A DNA stretch of 64,000 nt from Crystallibacter sulfonylureivorans_A (GCF_047607445.1 NZ_JBLKRT010000023.1:1-64000); one strand, 5' to 3'; shown: positions 39,274-47,049, counted from the stretch's first letter. A program made the numbers and translations. The notes: generated by a model not told the origin, from the sequence alone.

Positions 39274-39642
39274 TCAGGCGTCCGTGGCATCGTGGCCGCG
39301 CTGGCGGGCCAGGGCTTTGACCACCCGCGCGATCAGCTCATACGGAATCGGCTTGCCCAGCGGGAACTTCAGGGTCCCCTTGGCCGCGACGTAGGGTTCC
39401 ATGTCGTGCTTCAGAGCTGCATCCGCTTCAGGCAGCGGGTAGAGCGAGACATGATGCTTCCAGCCCGCGAAGTAGACCAGATAGTGACCCTCGAACATGA
39501 TGGCTGGAATGGCGTAGCTGATCTGTTCGCCGGCTCCCGGGATGGCGTTGTGAATGATCCGCCGCACTTCCTGAAGGATGTCCTGCACATCTTCCGGGAA
39601 GGACGCGATGTAATCGTCGACATTCGAAAACTTCTCCGCCAT
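39274..39642 (-). CDS. DUF1801 family protein (YdhG-like)
   Basis: A 122-residue protein of the DUF1801 family, related by fold to frataxin/YjbR-type small proteins. Typical text is present: 'VDDYIASFPEDVQDILQEVRRIIHNAIPGAGEQISYAIPAI' in substance (~8-48), then 'LVYFAGWKHHVSLYPLPEADAAL' and the C-terminal 'GTLKFPLGKPIPYELIARVVKAL'. Members are soluble and are sometimes annotated as iron chaperones; the function is not proven. Good length for the family. It is flanked on both sides by tandem-repeat spacers. Confidence 0.85.
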   Translation of the reverse strand: MAEKFSNVDDYIASFPEDVQDILQEVRRIIHNAIPGAGEQISYAIPAIMFEGHYLVYFAGWKHHVSLYPLPEADAALKHDMEPYVAAKGTLKFPLGKPIPYELIARVVKALARQRGHDATDA

Positions 39643-39728
39643 CTCTGACCCCGCCCCTTGCTCCCTATGTCCGGCTTGCCTTCGCGGCTTGGCTGTCCCT
39701 CCGCTGCTCCCGTTGCCTCTGCTGCTCC

Positions 39729-39804
39729 GGCCTCCCGCCGCCTAACCGGCTTCCGGCCGCCTAACCGGCCTGCCGCCGCCTAACCGGCCTGCCGCCGCCT
39801 ACCC
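39729..39804. repeat. 19-bp tandem repeat (4 copies)
   Basis: Four consecutive 19-bp units at 39729, 39748, 39767 and 39786, consensus GGCCTGCCGCCGCCTAACC. The last overlaps the stop codon (CTA, 39799-39801) of the downstream oxidoreductase gene, and several units carry an in-frame CTA, so the repeat can supply its stop codon. Confidence 0.85.
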
Positions 39805-40746
39805 GGCCTGCTCCTCGAACGGCGTCAGCACAATCTTCCCGGAGACACGGCCTTCCTGACTGTGCCGGATGGCATCCGCGGCCTGGTCCATCGGAAACGC
39901 GCGGTCGATATCCACGGTGAGCTTGCCGGCGTCGGCCAATTCACTCAGCCGGGCGAGCTCTGATCCGTCCGGACGCACCCAGATGAAGCGGCCGCCATGC
40001 TCTGTCACGGCGGGGTCGGCGATGGAAGCGTGCCGTCCACCATTCCGCAGCACGGCCTGGGTGTCCTGCAAGACGCCGCCGACAAAGTCCGCCACTACAT
40101 CTACGCCCTGCGGCGCCAGTTCGCGCACCCGGTGCACCAAGCCGTCGCCGTATTCCAGCGGCTCGGCACCGAGTTCCCGCAGCCGCTGATGGTGTTTCTC
40201 CGACGCCGTGGCGAGGACGCGCAGGCCGCGCTCGACGGCGAGCTGGATGGCGATGCGCCCGACGCCGCCGGCTCCGTTGTGGATCAGCAGGGATTCACCG
40301 CTTGACGGGGCCAAGGCATCCAGGGTCCGCTGGGCCACCATGCCCGTGAGCGGCAGCCCGGCGGCTTGTTCCCAGCTCAACGATTGGGGCTTGCTCGTCA
40401 CCATGGAAACCGGCAAGGCCACAAACTCGGCGTACGTGCCGCCCGCCACCGTATCCCGGCGGCCGTAGGCGTAGACCTCATCGCCGGGCGAGAACTCCGG
40501 GGTGTCGGGCCCGACCTGCTCCACGACGCCGGCAACGTCCCACCCGGGGATCACAGGGAAGTGAACGTCCAGCATCCCGTCCAAGCCGCCGGACATGACC
40601 TTCCAGTCCACCGGGTTGACGCTGGCGGCCTTCACGCGGATGAGCACCGTTCCCGGGGCCACCTTCGGGCGCGGCACCTCTGACTGCTCCAACACTTCCG
40701 GGCCGCCGTAACGGGAGTACGTCATCGCCTGCATGTTCTTGCCCAA
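39799..40746 (-). CDS. NADP-dependent oxidoreductase (MDR, quinone oxidoreductase-like)
   Basis: A 315-residue medium-chain dehydrogenase/reductase. It has the GroES-like N-terminal domain ('GTVLIRVKAASVNPVDWKVMSGG', 'IPGWDVAGVVEQVG', 'GDEVYAYGR') and the Rossmann motif 'SLLIHNGAGGVGRIAIQLAVERG'. Zinc-binding Cys residues are absent, as in quinone or crotonyl-type reductases. The TTG at 40746 lies about 9 nt from AGGAAGG; the ATG at 40734 (MQAMTYSRYGG) is a possible shorter start. The stop codon lies in a 19-bp tandem repeat. No clear operon partner, and the substrate is unknown. Confidence 0.85.
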   Translation of the reverse strand: MGKNMQAMTYSRYGGPEVLEQSEVPRPKVAPGTVLIRVKAASVNPVDWKVMSGGLDGMLDVHFPVIPGWDVAGVVEQVGPDTPEFSPGDEVYAYGRRDTVAGGTYAEFVALPVSMVTSKPQSLSWEQAAGLPLTGMVAQRTLDALAPSSGESLLIHNGAGGVGRIAIQLAVERGLRVLATASEKHHQRLRELGAEPLEYGDGLVHRVRELAPQGVDVVADFVGGVLQDTQAVLRNGGRHASIADPAVTEHGGRFIWVRPDGSELARLSELADAGKLTVDIDRAFPMDQAADAIRHSQEGRVSGKIVLTPFEEQAG

Positions 40747-40947
40747 GGGGTACTACCTTCCTGCTACTTCCTGTTTCGGTCCACCCTAGTGGCGGGCGGC
40801 CGCGCTTTCCACGGGCCGGCGGCGCGCGTGCAGGTCCGGCCGCGGGTAACGCGCACGGCCACTGGCGCGTGAAACCGGGGGCCGCCAGACCGTTGCGATC
40901 GAGAATGCAGCGCGCGAGGAAGACGTGCCAAAGACCTTCAGCGACAG

Positions 40948-40978
40948 GCACGACGGCGGTGCTTACCCGCCGTCGTGC
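40948..40978 (-). terminator. Hairpin terminator with CGACGGCGG stem
   Basis: A perfect 12-bp stem, GCACGACGGCGG (40948-40959) and CCGCCGTCGTGC (40967-40978), with a 7-nt loop. It lies 19 bp after the stop of the small membrane protein gene on the minus strand. Confidence 0.75.
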
Positions 40979-40997
40979 GCTCGCTCAGTTCTGTTGT

Positions 40998-41324
40998 TCA
41001 GAACGACCCGATCACCGTGCCGTAGGCCAGCGGCACCAGAATCAGGGCCAACAGGCATGCCGTCGCGATCCACCACGCCCGGCTGCGCCGGACCAGAGCA
41101 ATGGCGGCCAAAACCGGGGCGGCGATCATGATCAACAGGGCAGCCAGGCCGAAGAATCCGGAGGCAGGGTCCGGCGCGGCACACTCCAGCAGACAGCCGG
41201 TGAACCCGATGTACATCACCAGCAGCGCCCAGAACATAGGGAAGCCCAGCGCGGCCCAGCCGCCAATCACCAGAAGAAGTCCCCACCACAGGGGACGCCC
41301 GGCCGGGGCAGCAGTTTCGGTCAC
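40998..41324 (-). CDS. Small membrane protein of unknown function (108 aa)
   Basis: A 108-residue protein with three or four hydrophobic segments: ~13-42 ('LWWGLLLVIGGWAALGFPMFWALLVMYIGF'), ~58-78 and ~85-105. The short loops include two Cys in 'GFTGCLLECAAPD'. Such four-helix minimal membrane proteins are common in actinobacteria and mostly uncharacterised. It is monocistronic, followed by a good terminator, and divergent from the RutE-like gene. The two Cys may form a disulfide on the outer face. I do not recognise a family. Confidence 0.6.
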   Translation of the reverse strand: MTETAAPAGRPLWWGLLLVIGGWAALGFPMFWALLVMYIGFTGCLLECAAPDPASGFFGLAALLIMIAAPVLAAIALVRRSRAWWIATACLLALILVPLAYGTVIGSF

Positions 41325-41481
41325 CGTGTTTGTCTACCAGCGCTGGCCGTCGGCGGCAATCTTTGGACCAGGGATCGCGGCCCCACCTCCATGTAGCGAA
41401 GCTCACCCCGCCGGGAGAAATTCCGGCGCGGGGCGGCGGCGTTGAACCATGCAGACACCACACCCCAACTTGAGGAGTCCC

Positions 41482-42108
41482 ATGAGCGTCGATACCGCTG
41501 ACGTCAATCTGCAGAACCAGCTGTCCGTGGACCGCGAGGCCGCAGACCACCTGTTCCTGGAGGCTCGCACCGCGAACACCTTCTCCACCGAGCCGGTCTC
41601 GGACGAGCAGCTCGCCGCCATCTACGAGCTGGCCAAGATGGGCCCCACCATGATGAACAACCAGCCGTTGCGCATCACCTGGGTCCGTTCCGCGGAGGCC
41701 CGCGCCAAGCTCGCCGGCCGCATGGCCGAAGGCAACCGCGCCAAGACCGAGTCCGCTCCGATGGTCGCCGTACTCAGCTACGACACCGACTGGCATGAGC
41801 ACTTCGGGACGTTCTTCCCGCACGCTCCGGAGCGCAAGGAAATGTTCGACGGCAACGCCGAAATGCGCGCCGAGGTTGCCAAGAACAACGCCTGGCTGCA
41901 GGCCGGATTCTTCATTATGGCTGTCCGCGCCGTGGGTCTGCACGCCGGCCCGATGGGCGCCTTCGACGCCGCCGGTATCGACGAGGACTTCAACGCCGGC
42001 ACCGCCAACCGCACCTTCATGGTGGTCAATGTCGGCACCCCGGGTGAGAACCCGTGGTTCCCGCGTCTGCCGCGCTTGGACGCCGAGATCGCAGTCCAGA
42101 CGGTCTGA
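41482..42108 (+). CDS. rutE: RutE-like nitroreductase family protein (malonic semialdehyde reductase)
   Basis: A 208-residue flavin-dependent nitroreductase-fold protein of the RutE branch. Diagnostic text: 'ARTANTFSTEPVSDEQLAAIYELAKMGPTMMNNQPLRITWVRS' in substance (~28-70), 'AEGNRAKTESAPMVAVLSYD', then 'NAWLQAGFFIMAVRAVGLHAGPMGAFDAAGID'. RutE reduces malonic semialdehyde to 3-hydroxypropionate in pyrimidine degradation in E. coli. No other rut gene is seen here, so a general detoxifying or nitroreductase role is also possible. ATG 41482 has TGAGGAG upstream. A composite hairpin follows the stop. Confidence 0.8.
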   Translation: MSVDTADVNLQNQLSVDREAADHLFLEARTANTFSTEPVSDEQLAAIYELAKMGPTMMNNQPLRITWVRSAEARAKLAGRMAEGNRAKTESAPMVAVLSYDTDWHEHFGTFFPHAPERKEMFDGNAEMRAEVAKNNAWLQAGFFIMAVRAVGLHAGPMGAFDAAGIDEDFNAGTANRTFMVVNVGTPGENPWFPRLPRLDAEIAVQTV

Positions 42109-42127
42109 TTCTCACCTGAACCGCTGA

Positions 42128-42185
42128 CGACGGCGGTGCCCACCCCACGAGGCTTGCGAGCCTCCCATGGTGGGCACCGCCGTCG
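42128..42185 (+). terminator. Composite hairpin terminator of the RutE-like gene
   Basis: The outer stem CGACGGCGGTGCCCACC (42128-42144) pairs perfectly with 42169-42185 (17 bp). The loop contains a second hairpin, GAGGCT-TGCG-AGCCTC (42149-42164). Recurring CGACGGCGG stem. Confidence 0.8.
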
Positions 42186-42279
42186 GGCATTTAAGCTGTA
42201 GCCCGGGTCAGCCGGCGGCCTCCACTACCTGCCATGGTTTCGCTGATGGTAGCCGGCCGGAACGATTGAGGAGGCCCCG

Positions 42280-42843
42280 ATGTGGCACGAATACGGACTC
42301 ACGTGGGCTGACGCCATCCGGGTCGTCATCTCCGCGATAACCCTCTACACGGCGGTACTGCTGGTGATCCGTGTCCTGGGCCAACGCACGCTCGCCACCA
42401 TGTCCAGCTTCGACTTGGCCGCCATCATCGCGCTGGGCGCCGTGATCGGCAGGGCCATCCTCGGTTACACGCCAACGCTCGCTGCGGGCCTGCTGGGGCT
42501 GATCACCTTGCTGGCCCTGCAGACGATCACCGGCCAGATCCGCCGGCTGCGGCGGGGAGCCCAGTTGGTCAACAACCGTCCTGTGCTGCTGATGGCCGGG
42601 CAAGAGATGCAGCCGGACAATCTGGCCCGATCCCATGTGGTGGAAGAAGAAGTGCGGGCCAAACTACGGCTGGCCGGCATCCGGCACCCATCCGAAGTCG
42701 CCTGCGTGGTACTCGAATCCACCGGGCAGATCAGTGTGCTCCGCAGAGGTCAGCCCATCGATCCCGGGCTCTTGGATGGGGTCGCCGGCGCGGAGAAAAT
42801 GCCGCGGGACTTGCTCTGGGGCGACGGGAAACACCGCGCGTAA
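42280..42843 (+). CDS. DUF421 domain-containing membrane protein (YetF-like)
   Basis: A 187-residue protein with three N-terminal membrane segments (~10-90: 'VVISAITLYTAVLLVIRVLG', 'LAAIIALGAVIGRAILG', 'TLAAGLLGLITLLALQTI'). The conserved DUF421 start 'LGQRTLATMSSFDLAAIIALGAVIGR' is followed by a cytosolic C-terminal domain with 'RPVLLMAGQEMQPDNLARSHVVEEEVRAKLRLAGI' in substance and 'AVVLESTGQISVLRR'. YetF-type proteins are membrane proteins of unknown biochemical role, some linked to spore or envelope functions. ATG 42280 has GATTGAGGAGG-like spacing. A terminator follows. Confidence 0.85.
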   Translation: MWHEYGLTWADAIRVVISAITLYTAVLLVIRVLGQRTLATMSSFDLAAIIALGAVIGRAILGYTPTLAAGLLGLITLLALQTITGQIRRLRRGAQLVNNRPVLLMAGQEMQPDNLARSHVVEEEVRAKLRLAGIRHPSEVACVVLESTGQISVLRRGQPIDPGLLDGVAGAEKMPRDLLWGDGKHRA

Positions 42844-42881
42844 TGGCAGGTCGGCGATGGGCGGATGACTTTGCTGGCAAC

Positions 42882-42917
42882 AACGGCGGCGTCCCAAAAA
42901 TCCGGGGCGCCGCCGTT
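42882..42917. terminator. Hairpin between convergent DUF421 and pdxK-like genes
   Basis: AACGGCGGCGTCCC (42882-42895) pairs with GGGGCGCCGCCGTT (42904-42917), one G-U, 8-nt loop AAAAATCC. It lies between stops at 42843 (plus) and 42935 (minus). Confidence 0.75.
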
Positions 42918-42934
42918 CCTGCAGGTGGGTCGGG

Positions 42935-43768
42935 TCAGGAGAGCTTTGCCCCACCCTGCCACAGGGCGTCGAACGGGGCGTTGGAGGAAACCCGGGCCTT
43001 GATGCCCTGGGTAACGAAGGCCTTCGCGGTCTTGGCGGCCTGCAGCGGGGTGGCGCCCTTGGCCAGTTCGGCGGTCACCGCGGCGGCCAAGGAGCAGCCG
43101 GCGCCGGAGACTGCCACGTCGCCGACCTTCGGCGCGGACAGCACCTCCAACGTGTCGCCGTCGTAGAACACGTCCACCGCATCCGCGCCCGCCAGCCGCA
43201 CGCCGCCCTTGGCCAGCACGGCCGCGCCGGAAGCATCGTGGATGATTTTCGCGGCTGCCTTCAGGTCCTCGACGTCGTTGATGGTGATGCCGGACAGGGA
43301 CTCGGCTTCGAAGTGGTTCGGCGTGACGAAGGTGGCCAGCGGCAGCATCTGGGCCTTGAGCGCCTGGTCGGTGTCCAGCGCGTGGCCCGGTTCCTGTCCC
43401 TTGCAGATGAGCACCGGGTCCAGCACTACGTGGTCCCACTGCTGGTTCTTCAGCGCTGCAGCAACCGTGTCAATCGTCAGCGGCGAGCCGAGCATGCCCA
43501 GCTTGACCGTCTTCAGCGAGCCTTCGTAGCAGGTCTGGATGGCCTCCAACTGGTCGGCGATGACGCCGGCGTCCACCGGGACAAAGCGGTGGTTCCAGTT
43601 GTCCTTCGGGTCGAAGGACACGATGCAGGTCAGTGCGGTGATGCCGTAGGTGCCCAGTGCCTGGAAGGTCTTCAGGTCGGCCTGCGCGCCTGCGCCGCCG
43701 GTGGCCTCCGAGCCGGCGATGGTCAGAGTGATGGCGGGCGGGGTGGTTTCGGTGGTGGAAACAGACAT
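42935..43768 (-). CDS. pdxK: Pyridoxine/pyridoxal kinase of the ThiD-like (PdxK) type
   Basis: A 277-residue ribokinase-fold kinase. The N-terminus 'ITLTIAGSEATGGAGAQADLKTFQALGTYG' in substance is common to ThiD and PdxK. The following text, 'VLDPVLICKGQEPGHALD' and the anion-hole 'SGAGCSLAAAVTAEL' (GAGC instead of GTGD), matches the ThiD-like pyridoxal kinases that phosphorylate vitamin B6 alcohols and aldehydes. An HMP/HMP-P kinase role cannot be excluded. ATG 43768 (MSVSTTETT) is preferred over the longer frame to 43783. Monocistronic, with a shared terminator downstream. Confidence 0.8.
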   Translation of the reverse strand: MSVSTTETTPPAITLTIAGSEATGGAGAQADLKTFQALGTYGITALTCIVSFDPKDNWNHRFVPVDAGVIADQLEAIQTCYEGSLKTVKLGMLGSPLTIDTVAAALKNQQWDHVVLDPVLICKGQEPGHALDTDQALKAQMLPLATFVTPNHFEAESLSGITINDVEDLKAAAKIIHDASGAAVLAKGGVRLAGADAVDVFYDGDTLEVLSAPKVGDVAVSGAGCSLAAAVTAELAKGATPLQAAKTAKAFVTQGIKARVSSNAPFDALWQGGAKLS

Positions 43769-43827
43769 GCGCCCATTTTCCACCCGCCACCCTCCGGTTC
43801 CTAATGACGACGGCGGTGCTCACCTGA

Positions 43828-43873
43828 GGGCGAACGTGCGGCGGCCGGCGGGGCGAACGTGCGGCGGCCCGCG
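43828..43873. repeat. 23-bp tandem duplication
   Basis: Two adjacent 23-bp copies, GGGCGAACGTGCGGCGGCCg/cGCG, at 43828-43850 and 43851-43873. They lie between the pdxK-like start and the end of the next minus-strand gene. An unpaired ATGACGACGGCGGTGCTCACC, one arm of the recurrent terminator stem, lies directly before them (43804-43824). Confidence 0.8.
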
Positions 43874-43886
43874 GGGCCGGGTCCGC

Positions 43887-44339
43887 TCAGCGGATATCCA
43901 TCATTCTCCACACACTGAGACGGCCGATCGCGGCGGCCAGTCCGATCAACGCAGCCAGTTCCAGTGTGCCGAGCGGGTCGCCGCTGGAGAGCGAAACCAG
44001 AATCAGGAACGAGGCGGTGGTCATCACCAGGAAGAATGCCAGTACGTGCAGCCACTGGTTGGCAACCGGCCGCAGCAACAGACCCAGCACAAACGCGATG
44101 GGCGCGCCGACAACCAGCCCCACCCCGCCGGCATACAGTCCGACGACCAGTGCCAGGAGCGCAGCCGACGCCAACTGGTGGCCGTTGACCGGGCCACCGG
44201 CCAGGGTCAGCAGCAGGGCGCCCAAGGCGAAAGCCGTAATGGCCACCAGGAAACCGACCACAAAGGCCCCGAACCCGAACGTCACCCGGTGGCGAGGGTT
44301 GTAGCGCTCGAATTCGTCGAGCTCCGGTTCCTGGCTCAT
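43887..44339 (-). CDS. Integral membrane protein of unknown function (150 aa)
   Basis: A 150-residue protein with an acidic N-terminus ('MSQEPELDEFERYNPRHRV') and four hydrophobic segments (~22-48, 55-75, 77-95, 98-118) plus a weaker C-terminal one (~125-143). Short charged loops and an Arg-rich end ('GRLSVWRMMDIR') suggest a small inner-membrane protein. No family is recognised. Codon use fits the neighbourhood. It is divergent from the YhhQ-like gene across 165 bp that includes the palindrome ATTAG-TG-CTAAT at 44418-44429. Confidence 0.65.
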   Translation of the reverse strand: MSQEPELDEFERYNPRHRVTFGFGAFVVGFLVAITAFALGALLLTLAGGPVNGHQLASAALLALVVGLYAGGVGLVVGAPIAFVLGLLLRPVANQWLHVLAFFLVMTTASFLILVSLSSGDPLGTLELAALIGLAAAIGRLSVWRMMDIR

Positions 44340-44504
44340 ATAGCAAGAATAGGTGCGGCGGCACGGATCGGCCGGGCCATGGGAGAATGGATGGCGGTCC
44401 GGGTGGCAGACGGACCCATTAGTGCTAATACAGCGGACGCTTCATCAGGCATCAAACGGTGCGAGGCGTTGCGCGAACCACTTCTACAAGGGTGAACCAC
44501 CACA

Positions 44505-45215
44505 ATGACTGAACTGCAATCCCGCACGCCTGCCCGCTTCGCCTCAATCGGCAGCCCTTACTTTGGCATCATGCTTGCCGTCATGGCCGTGGTCCTGATC
44601 CTGTCCAATATCGGCGCCGCCAAGGGCGTGGTCCTCGGGCCGATTGTTACCGACGGCGGATTTTTCCTCTTCCCGCTGGCGTACATCCTGGGCGACGTGA
44701 TCAGCGAAGTCTACGGCTTCAAGGTGGCACGCAAGGCCATCATCACCACCTTCGCGCTGTCCGTCTTCGCCTCGCTCTGCTACTGGGTCATCATCGGACT
44801 ACCCGGCTTCGACGACGACTTCGGCCGGATGAAGCAGCAGGCGCTGGAGGGCGCGCTCGGGCCTGTCCCGCTGATCGTCCTTGCGAGCCTGTTGGGCTTC
44901 CTGGTGGGGCAGACGCTGAATTCCTGGGTGCTGGTGCGGATGAAGGAGCGTTGGGGCGAACGCCGCTTGTGGGCGCGTCTGATGGGCTCCACCGGGGTGG
45001 GGGAATTCGCCGACACCCTGATCTTCTGCTCGATCGCGGCTTCCATCATCGGCATCAGCGACTTCCCGACGTTCGTCAACTACGTACTGGTCGGGTTCGT
45101 CTACAAGACCTTGGTGGAGTTCCTCTTCGTCCCCGTGACCACGGCGGTCATCGGCTGGGTCAAGAGGCGCGAGCCGTCCTACAGCGCGCTGGCGTCGGAT
45201 TCCTCCGCAGCCTGA
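44505..45215 (+). CDS. yhhQ: Queuosine precursor transporter (YhhQ/VUT family)
   Basis: A 236-residue membrane protein with about six to seven hydrophobic segments and the family signature 'VVLILSNIGAAKGVVLGPIVTDGGFFLFPLAYILGDVISEVYGFKVARKAI' in substance (~25-78). A second conserved block is 'LVGQTLNSWVLVRMKERWGERRLWARLMGSTGVGEFADTLIF'. YhhQ-type proteins import queuine or 7-deazaguanine precursors for tRNA modification. The tgt gene lies 2.2 kb downstream, and no de novo preQ0 genes are in the window, which suggests salvage. ATG 44505 has AAGGGTGAACC upstream. Its 3' end overlaps a small convergent gene by 37 nt. Confidence 0.87.
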   Translation: MTELQSRTPARFASIGSPYFGIMLAVMAVVLILSNIGAAKGVVLGPIVTDGGFFLFPLAYILGDVISEVYGFKVARKAIITTFALSVFASLCYWVIIGLPGFDDDFGRMKQQALEGALGPVPLIVLASLLGFLVGQTLNSWVLVRMKERWGERRLWARLMGSTGVGEFADTLIFCSIAASIIGISDFPTFVNYVLVGFVYKTLVEFLFVPVTTAVIGWVKRREPSYSALASDSSAA

Positions 45216-45418
45216 TCGGGGAGGGCCAGCGCGGGGACGCGTTCGCTGAGTTCTGACGGGGACAGATTCGCCGTGACAAGGATTTCCTCCGGCGCGGCCC
45301 CAGCCTTCAGGGCTACATCAATGGCCGCATCAAGGGTCGTTTCGGCTTGGTCCAACTCCACCTGCAACCCCTCGACTGCTGCCGAAGCGGTCCAAACGTC
45401 CTTCAGATGCTCTTCCAT
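45179..45418 (-). CDS. Small hypothetical protein (79 aa)
   Basis: A 79-residue, acidic, Ala-rich protein with a predicted amphipathic helix ('AAVEGLQVELDQAETTLDAAIDVALKAGAAPEEIL') and no membrane segment. It overlaps the end of the YhhQ-like gene by 37 nt in convergent orientation. ATG 45418 is preceded by AGGAAGT-like purines, a fair ribosome site. 'ALKAGAAPEEILVTANLSPSELSERV' hints at a small helix-turn-helix-like pair but no DNA-binding family is recognisable. It could be a lineage-specific gene. Moderate support only. Confidence 0.5.
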   Translation of the reverse strand: MEEHLKDVWTASAAVEGLQVELDQAETTLDAAIDVALKAGAAPEEILVTANLSPSELSERVPALALPDQAAEESDASAL

Positions 45419-45728
45419 GGTGCTAACTTCCTATCTGGCCAGAACGAAAGTCCCTCTGCCGTAGCCGGACCTCTCCTTCGGTTGAAAGAACGAGTCCCGG
45501 ATTCGCCAGCTTACAGTGTAAGCTGCGCGCTTGGCATCCCTGAGGGGGCTCTTTACCGGGAATTTTCCCAACCTTCTCCGAGAGCGCAAAAATCCGCGTC
45601 CTTCAGAGGAAATTACGCACTTTCGGTGCCGGATTCGGGCCGGCGGACGGCCCTCCTGCCGTGGGCGGAGGGGGGACAGGTGGAACCCCGGCGCGTAGGC
45701 TGGTGCGCAATCGCAGGAGGGAGCGATC
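45419..45728. promoter_or_regulatory. Promoter region of TetR gene with operator at 45507-45525
   Basis: A 310-bp spacer between divergent genes with no supported gene. It contains the perfect palindrome CAGCTTACA-g-TGTAAGCTG (45507-45525), whose core GCTTAC-N3-GTAAGC recurs at 46530-46546 after the TetR gene. The rest is unremarkable, and the ribosome site GCAGGAGGGAGC is at 45714-45725. Confidence 0.7.
45507..45525. promoter_or_regulatory. TetR operator, copy 1
   Basis: A 9-bp perfect inverted repeat, CAGCTTACA-g-TGTAAGCTG, 203 bp upstream of the TetR start. It shares its core GCTTAC-N3-GTAAGC with copy 2. Confidence 0.75.
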
Positions 45729-46442
45729 ATGGCCGATTCCGGAACGCCTACACCCACAGGCGAAGATCAACCCGGCGGCGACCGGCTGCGTCTGGACCGG
45801 CAGCGGATTCTGGAGGCCGGGAAGGTCTTTATCGAACAGCACGGCGTCCGCCAACTGAGCATGCGGCGCCTGGGTGCCGAACTGGATGTCGAAGCCATGT
45901 CGCTCTACCGCTACGTGCCGTCGCGGGAGGACCTGCTTGACGGCATCGTGGAGTCCGTGGTCGACGAGCTGTACAGCGATCCGGAAGTCTACGTGGAGCC
46001 GCGCTACGGTTGGCAGGACTACCTCCTCAGACTGGCGCACGGGCTGCGCCGCCTGGCGATGAAACACCCCCAGGTGTTCCCATTGATTGCCACCCGACCC
46101 ACCGAAGCGCCGTGGGTGCGCCCGCCGCTGCGGAGCCTGCGCTGGGTGGAGTCGTTCCTGAGGGCGATGACCAACGCCGGGTTCAGCAACGAGAATGCCG
46201 TTGAGGCGTACCGGGCGTTCAGCAGCTTCCTGATCGGCCACCTTCTGCTGGAGGTTGCTGCCCTCGGTGCCGATATCGGCCCGGTCGAGGACACCGGCCA
46301 TTCGCCCTCCCGGCAAGCTGACCTGACCGACTACCCCCTGCTGCAGGAACTGCAAGGCCTGCTGTCGGAAGACCACTCCAAGCAGGAATTCGACACTGCG
46401 CTTGATTCCCTGCTGGACCGGCTGGACAGCCAGCTCAACTGA
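45729..46442 (+). CDS. TetR family transcriptional regulator (TetR_C class)
   Basis: A 237-residue regulator. The DNA-binding region is 'LDRQRILEAGKVFIEQHGVRQLSMRRLGAELDVEAMSLYRYVPSREDLLDGIVESV' in parts (~20-72), with the 'AMSLYRYVPSREDLL' recognition helix. The C-terminal domain (~85-230) is of the tetracycline-repressor type. ATG 45729 has an excellent GCAGGAGGGAGC ribosome site. Palindromes with an identical core (GCTTAC-N3-GTAAGC) lie upstream (45507-45525) and downstream (46530-46546, in front of the GNAT gene), so the protein probably represses itself and the next operon. Confidence 0.9.
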   Translation: MADSGTPTPTGEDQPGGDRLRLDRQRILEAGKVFIEQHGVRQLSMRRLGAELDVEAMSLYRYVPSREDLLDGIVESVVDELYSDPEVYVEPRYGWQDYLLRLAHGLRRLAMKHPQVFPLIATRPTEAPWVRPPLRSLRWVESFLRAMTNAGFSNENAVEAYRAFSSFLIGHLLLEVAALGADIGPVEDTGHSPSRQADLTDYPLLQELQGLLSEDHSKQEFDTALDSLLDRLDSQLN

Positions 46443-46529
46443 GGGCCGATTCGCCGCACAACCTAGATTTCCCCTGCTAGCCAACTGAAATTCATGCTCC
46501 GACTTTGCAGAATGATACTAAGCATGCTT

Positions 46530-46546
46530 TGCTTACATCGTAAGCA
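46530..46546. promoter_or_regulatory. TetR operator, copy 2
   Basis: TGCTTAC-ATC-GTAAGCA, a 7-bp inverted repeat with the same GCTTAC-N3-GTAAGC core as copy 1, lies in an unusually A/T-rich stretch 101 bp upstream of the GNAT start and is likely to overlap its promoter. Confidence 0.72.
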
Positions 46547-46647
46547 TGATTAGTGTTTTGGTTCCGGCCCACCGGAACCATGGTTTCGCAGCAAGTCGGG
46601 CGGCCGAATCAGTGCCGCCCCAAGCTGCGCATGGATGAGGAGAAGGC

Positions 46648-47049
46648 ATGCAGGTAATACGCGACAACTACGGCGCATCACGCTTCGATGCCTACGTTGA
46701 TGGTGAAGTGGCGGCGTCGCTGAAGTACAAGATCCAAGACGGCGAAATGTGGCTCCTCGAGATCGAAGAAGACCGTTGGCACCGTGGCCTCGGACTCGGC
46801 GAGCCCCTGGTTCGCCGGGCGCTGGCCGAGGCGCACCGCCGCCGCCTGCGCGTCCTGCCCTTCTGCCAGGAGGCCAGGCAGCAGGTGTTCGCCCATCCGG
46901 TGTTCCTGCAGTTGGTTCCTCGGGAACAGCGCAGCCGATTCCACAAGTCCTGGGCACTGGAAGGCAAGGCCCGTGCCGCACGTCGCCGGCGCCGTGTCCC
47001 GGCCAGCGCCATCCGCACCTCGGCGGCGGCCCCGGCGGCAGCTCGATGA
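46648..47049 (+). CDS. Small GNAT-like N-acetyltransferase (Acetyltransf_CG type)
   Basis: A 133-residue protein. Residues ~1-92 form a minimal GNAT: 'FDAYVDGEVAASLKYKIQDGEMWLLEIEEDRWHRGLGLGEPLVRRALAEAHRRRLRVLPFCQEAR' in parts, with the acetyl-CoA turn 'HRGLGLGEPLVRRAL'. A basic Ala/Arg-rich tail follows (~105-133, 'ARAARRRRRVPA'), which is unusual and could bind nucleic acid. The start at ATG 46648 has GATGAGGAGAAGGC upstream. It probably belongs to the regulon of the adjacent TetR protein. Its stop overlaps the next start (ATGA), so the two are coupled. Acceptor unknown. Confidence 0.72.
   Translation: MQVIRDNYGASRFDAYVDGEVAASLKYKIQDGEMWLLEIEEDRWHRGLGLGEPLVRRALAEAHRRRLRVLPFCQEARQQVFAHPVFLQLVPREQRSRFHKSWALEGKARAARRRRRVPASAIRTSAAAPAAAR

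Noticed and set aside
39112..39804. Possible CRISPR array from the tandem repeats
   Set aside because: The repeats are directly adjacent with no variable spacers, of only two to four units, and no cas genes are present.
44340..44504. preQ1-type riboswitch in the yhhQ leader
   Set aside because: No preQ1 consensus stem or pseudoknot sequence could be traced; only a 12-bp palindrome was found.
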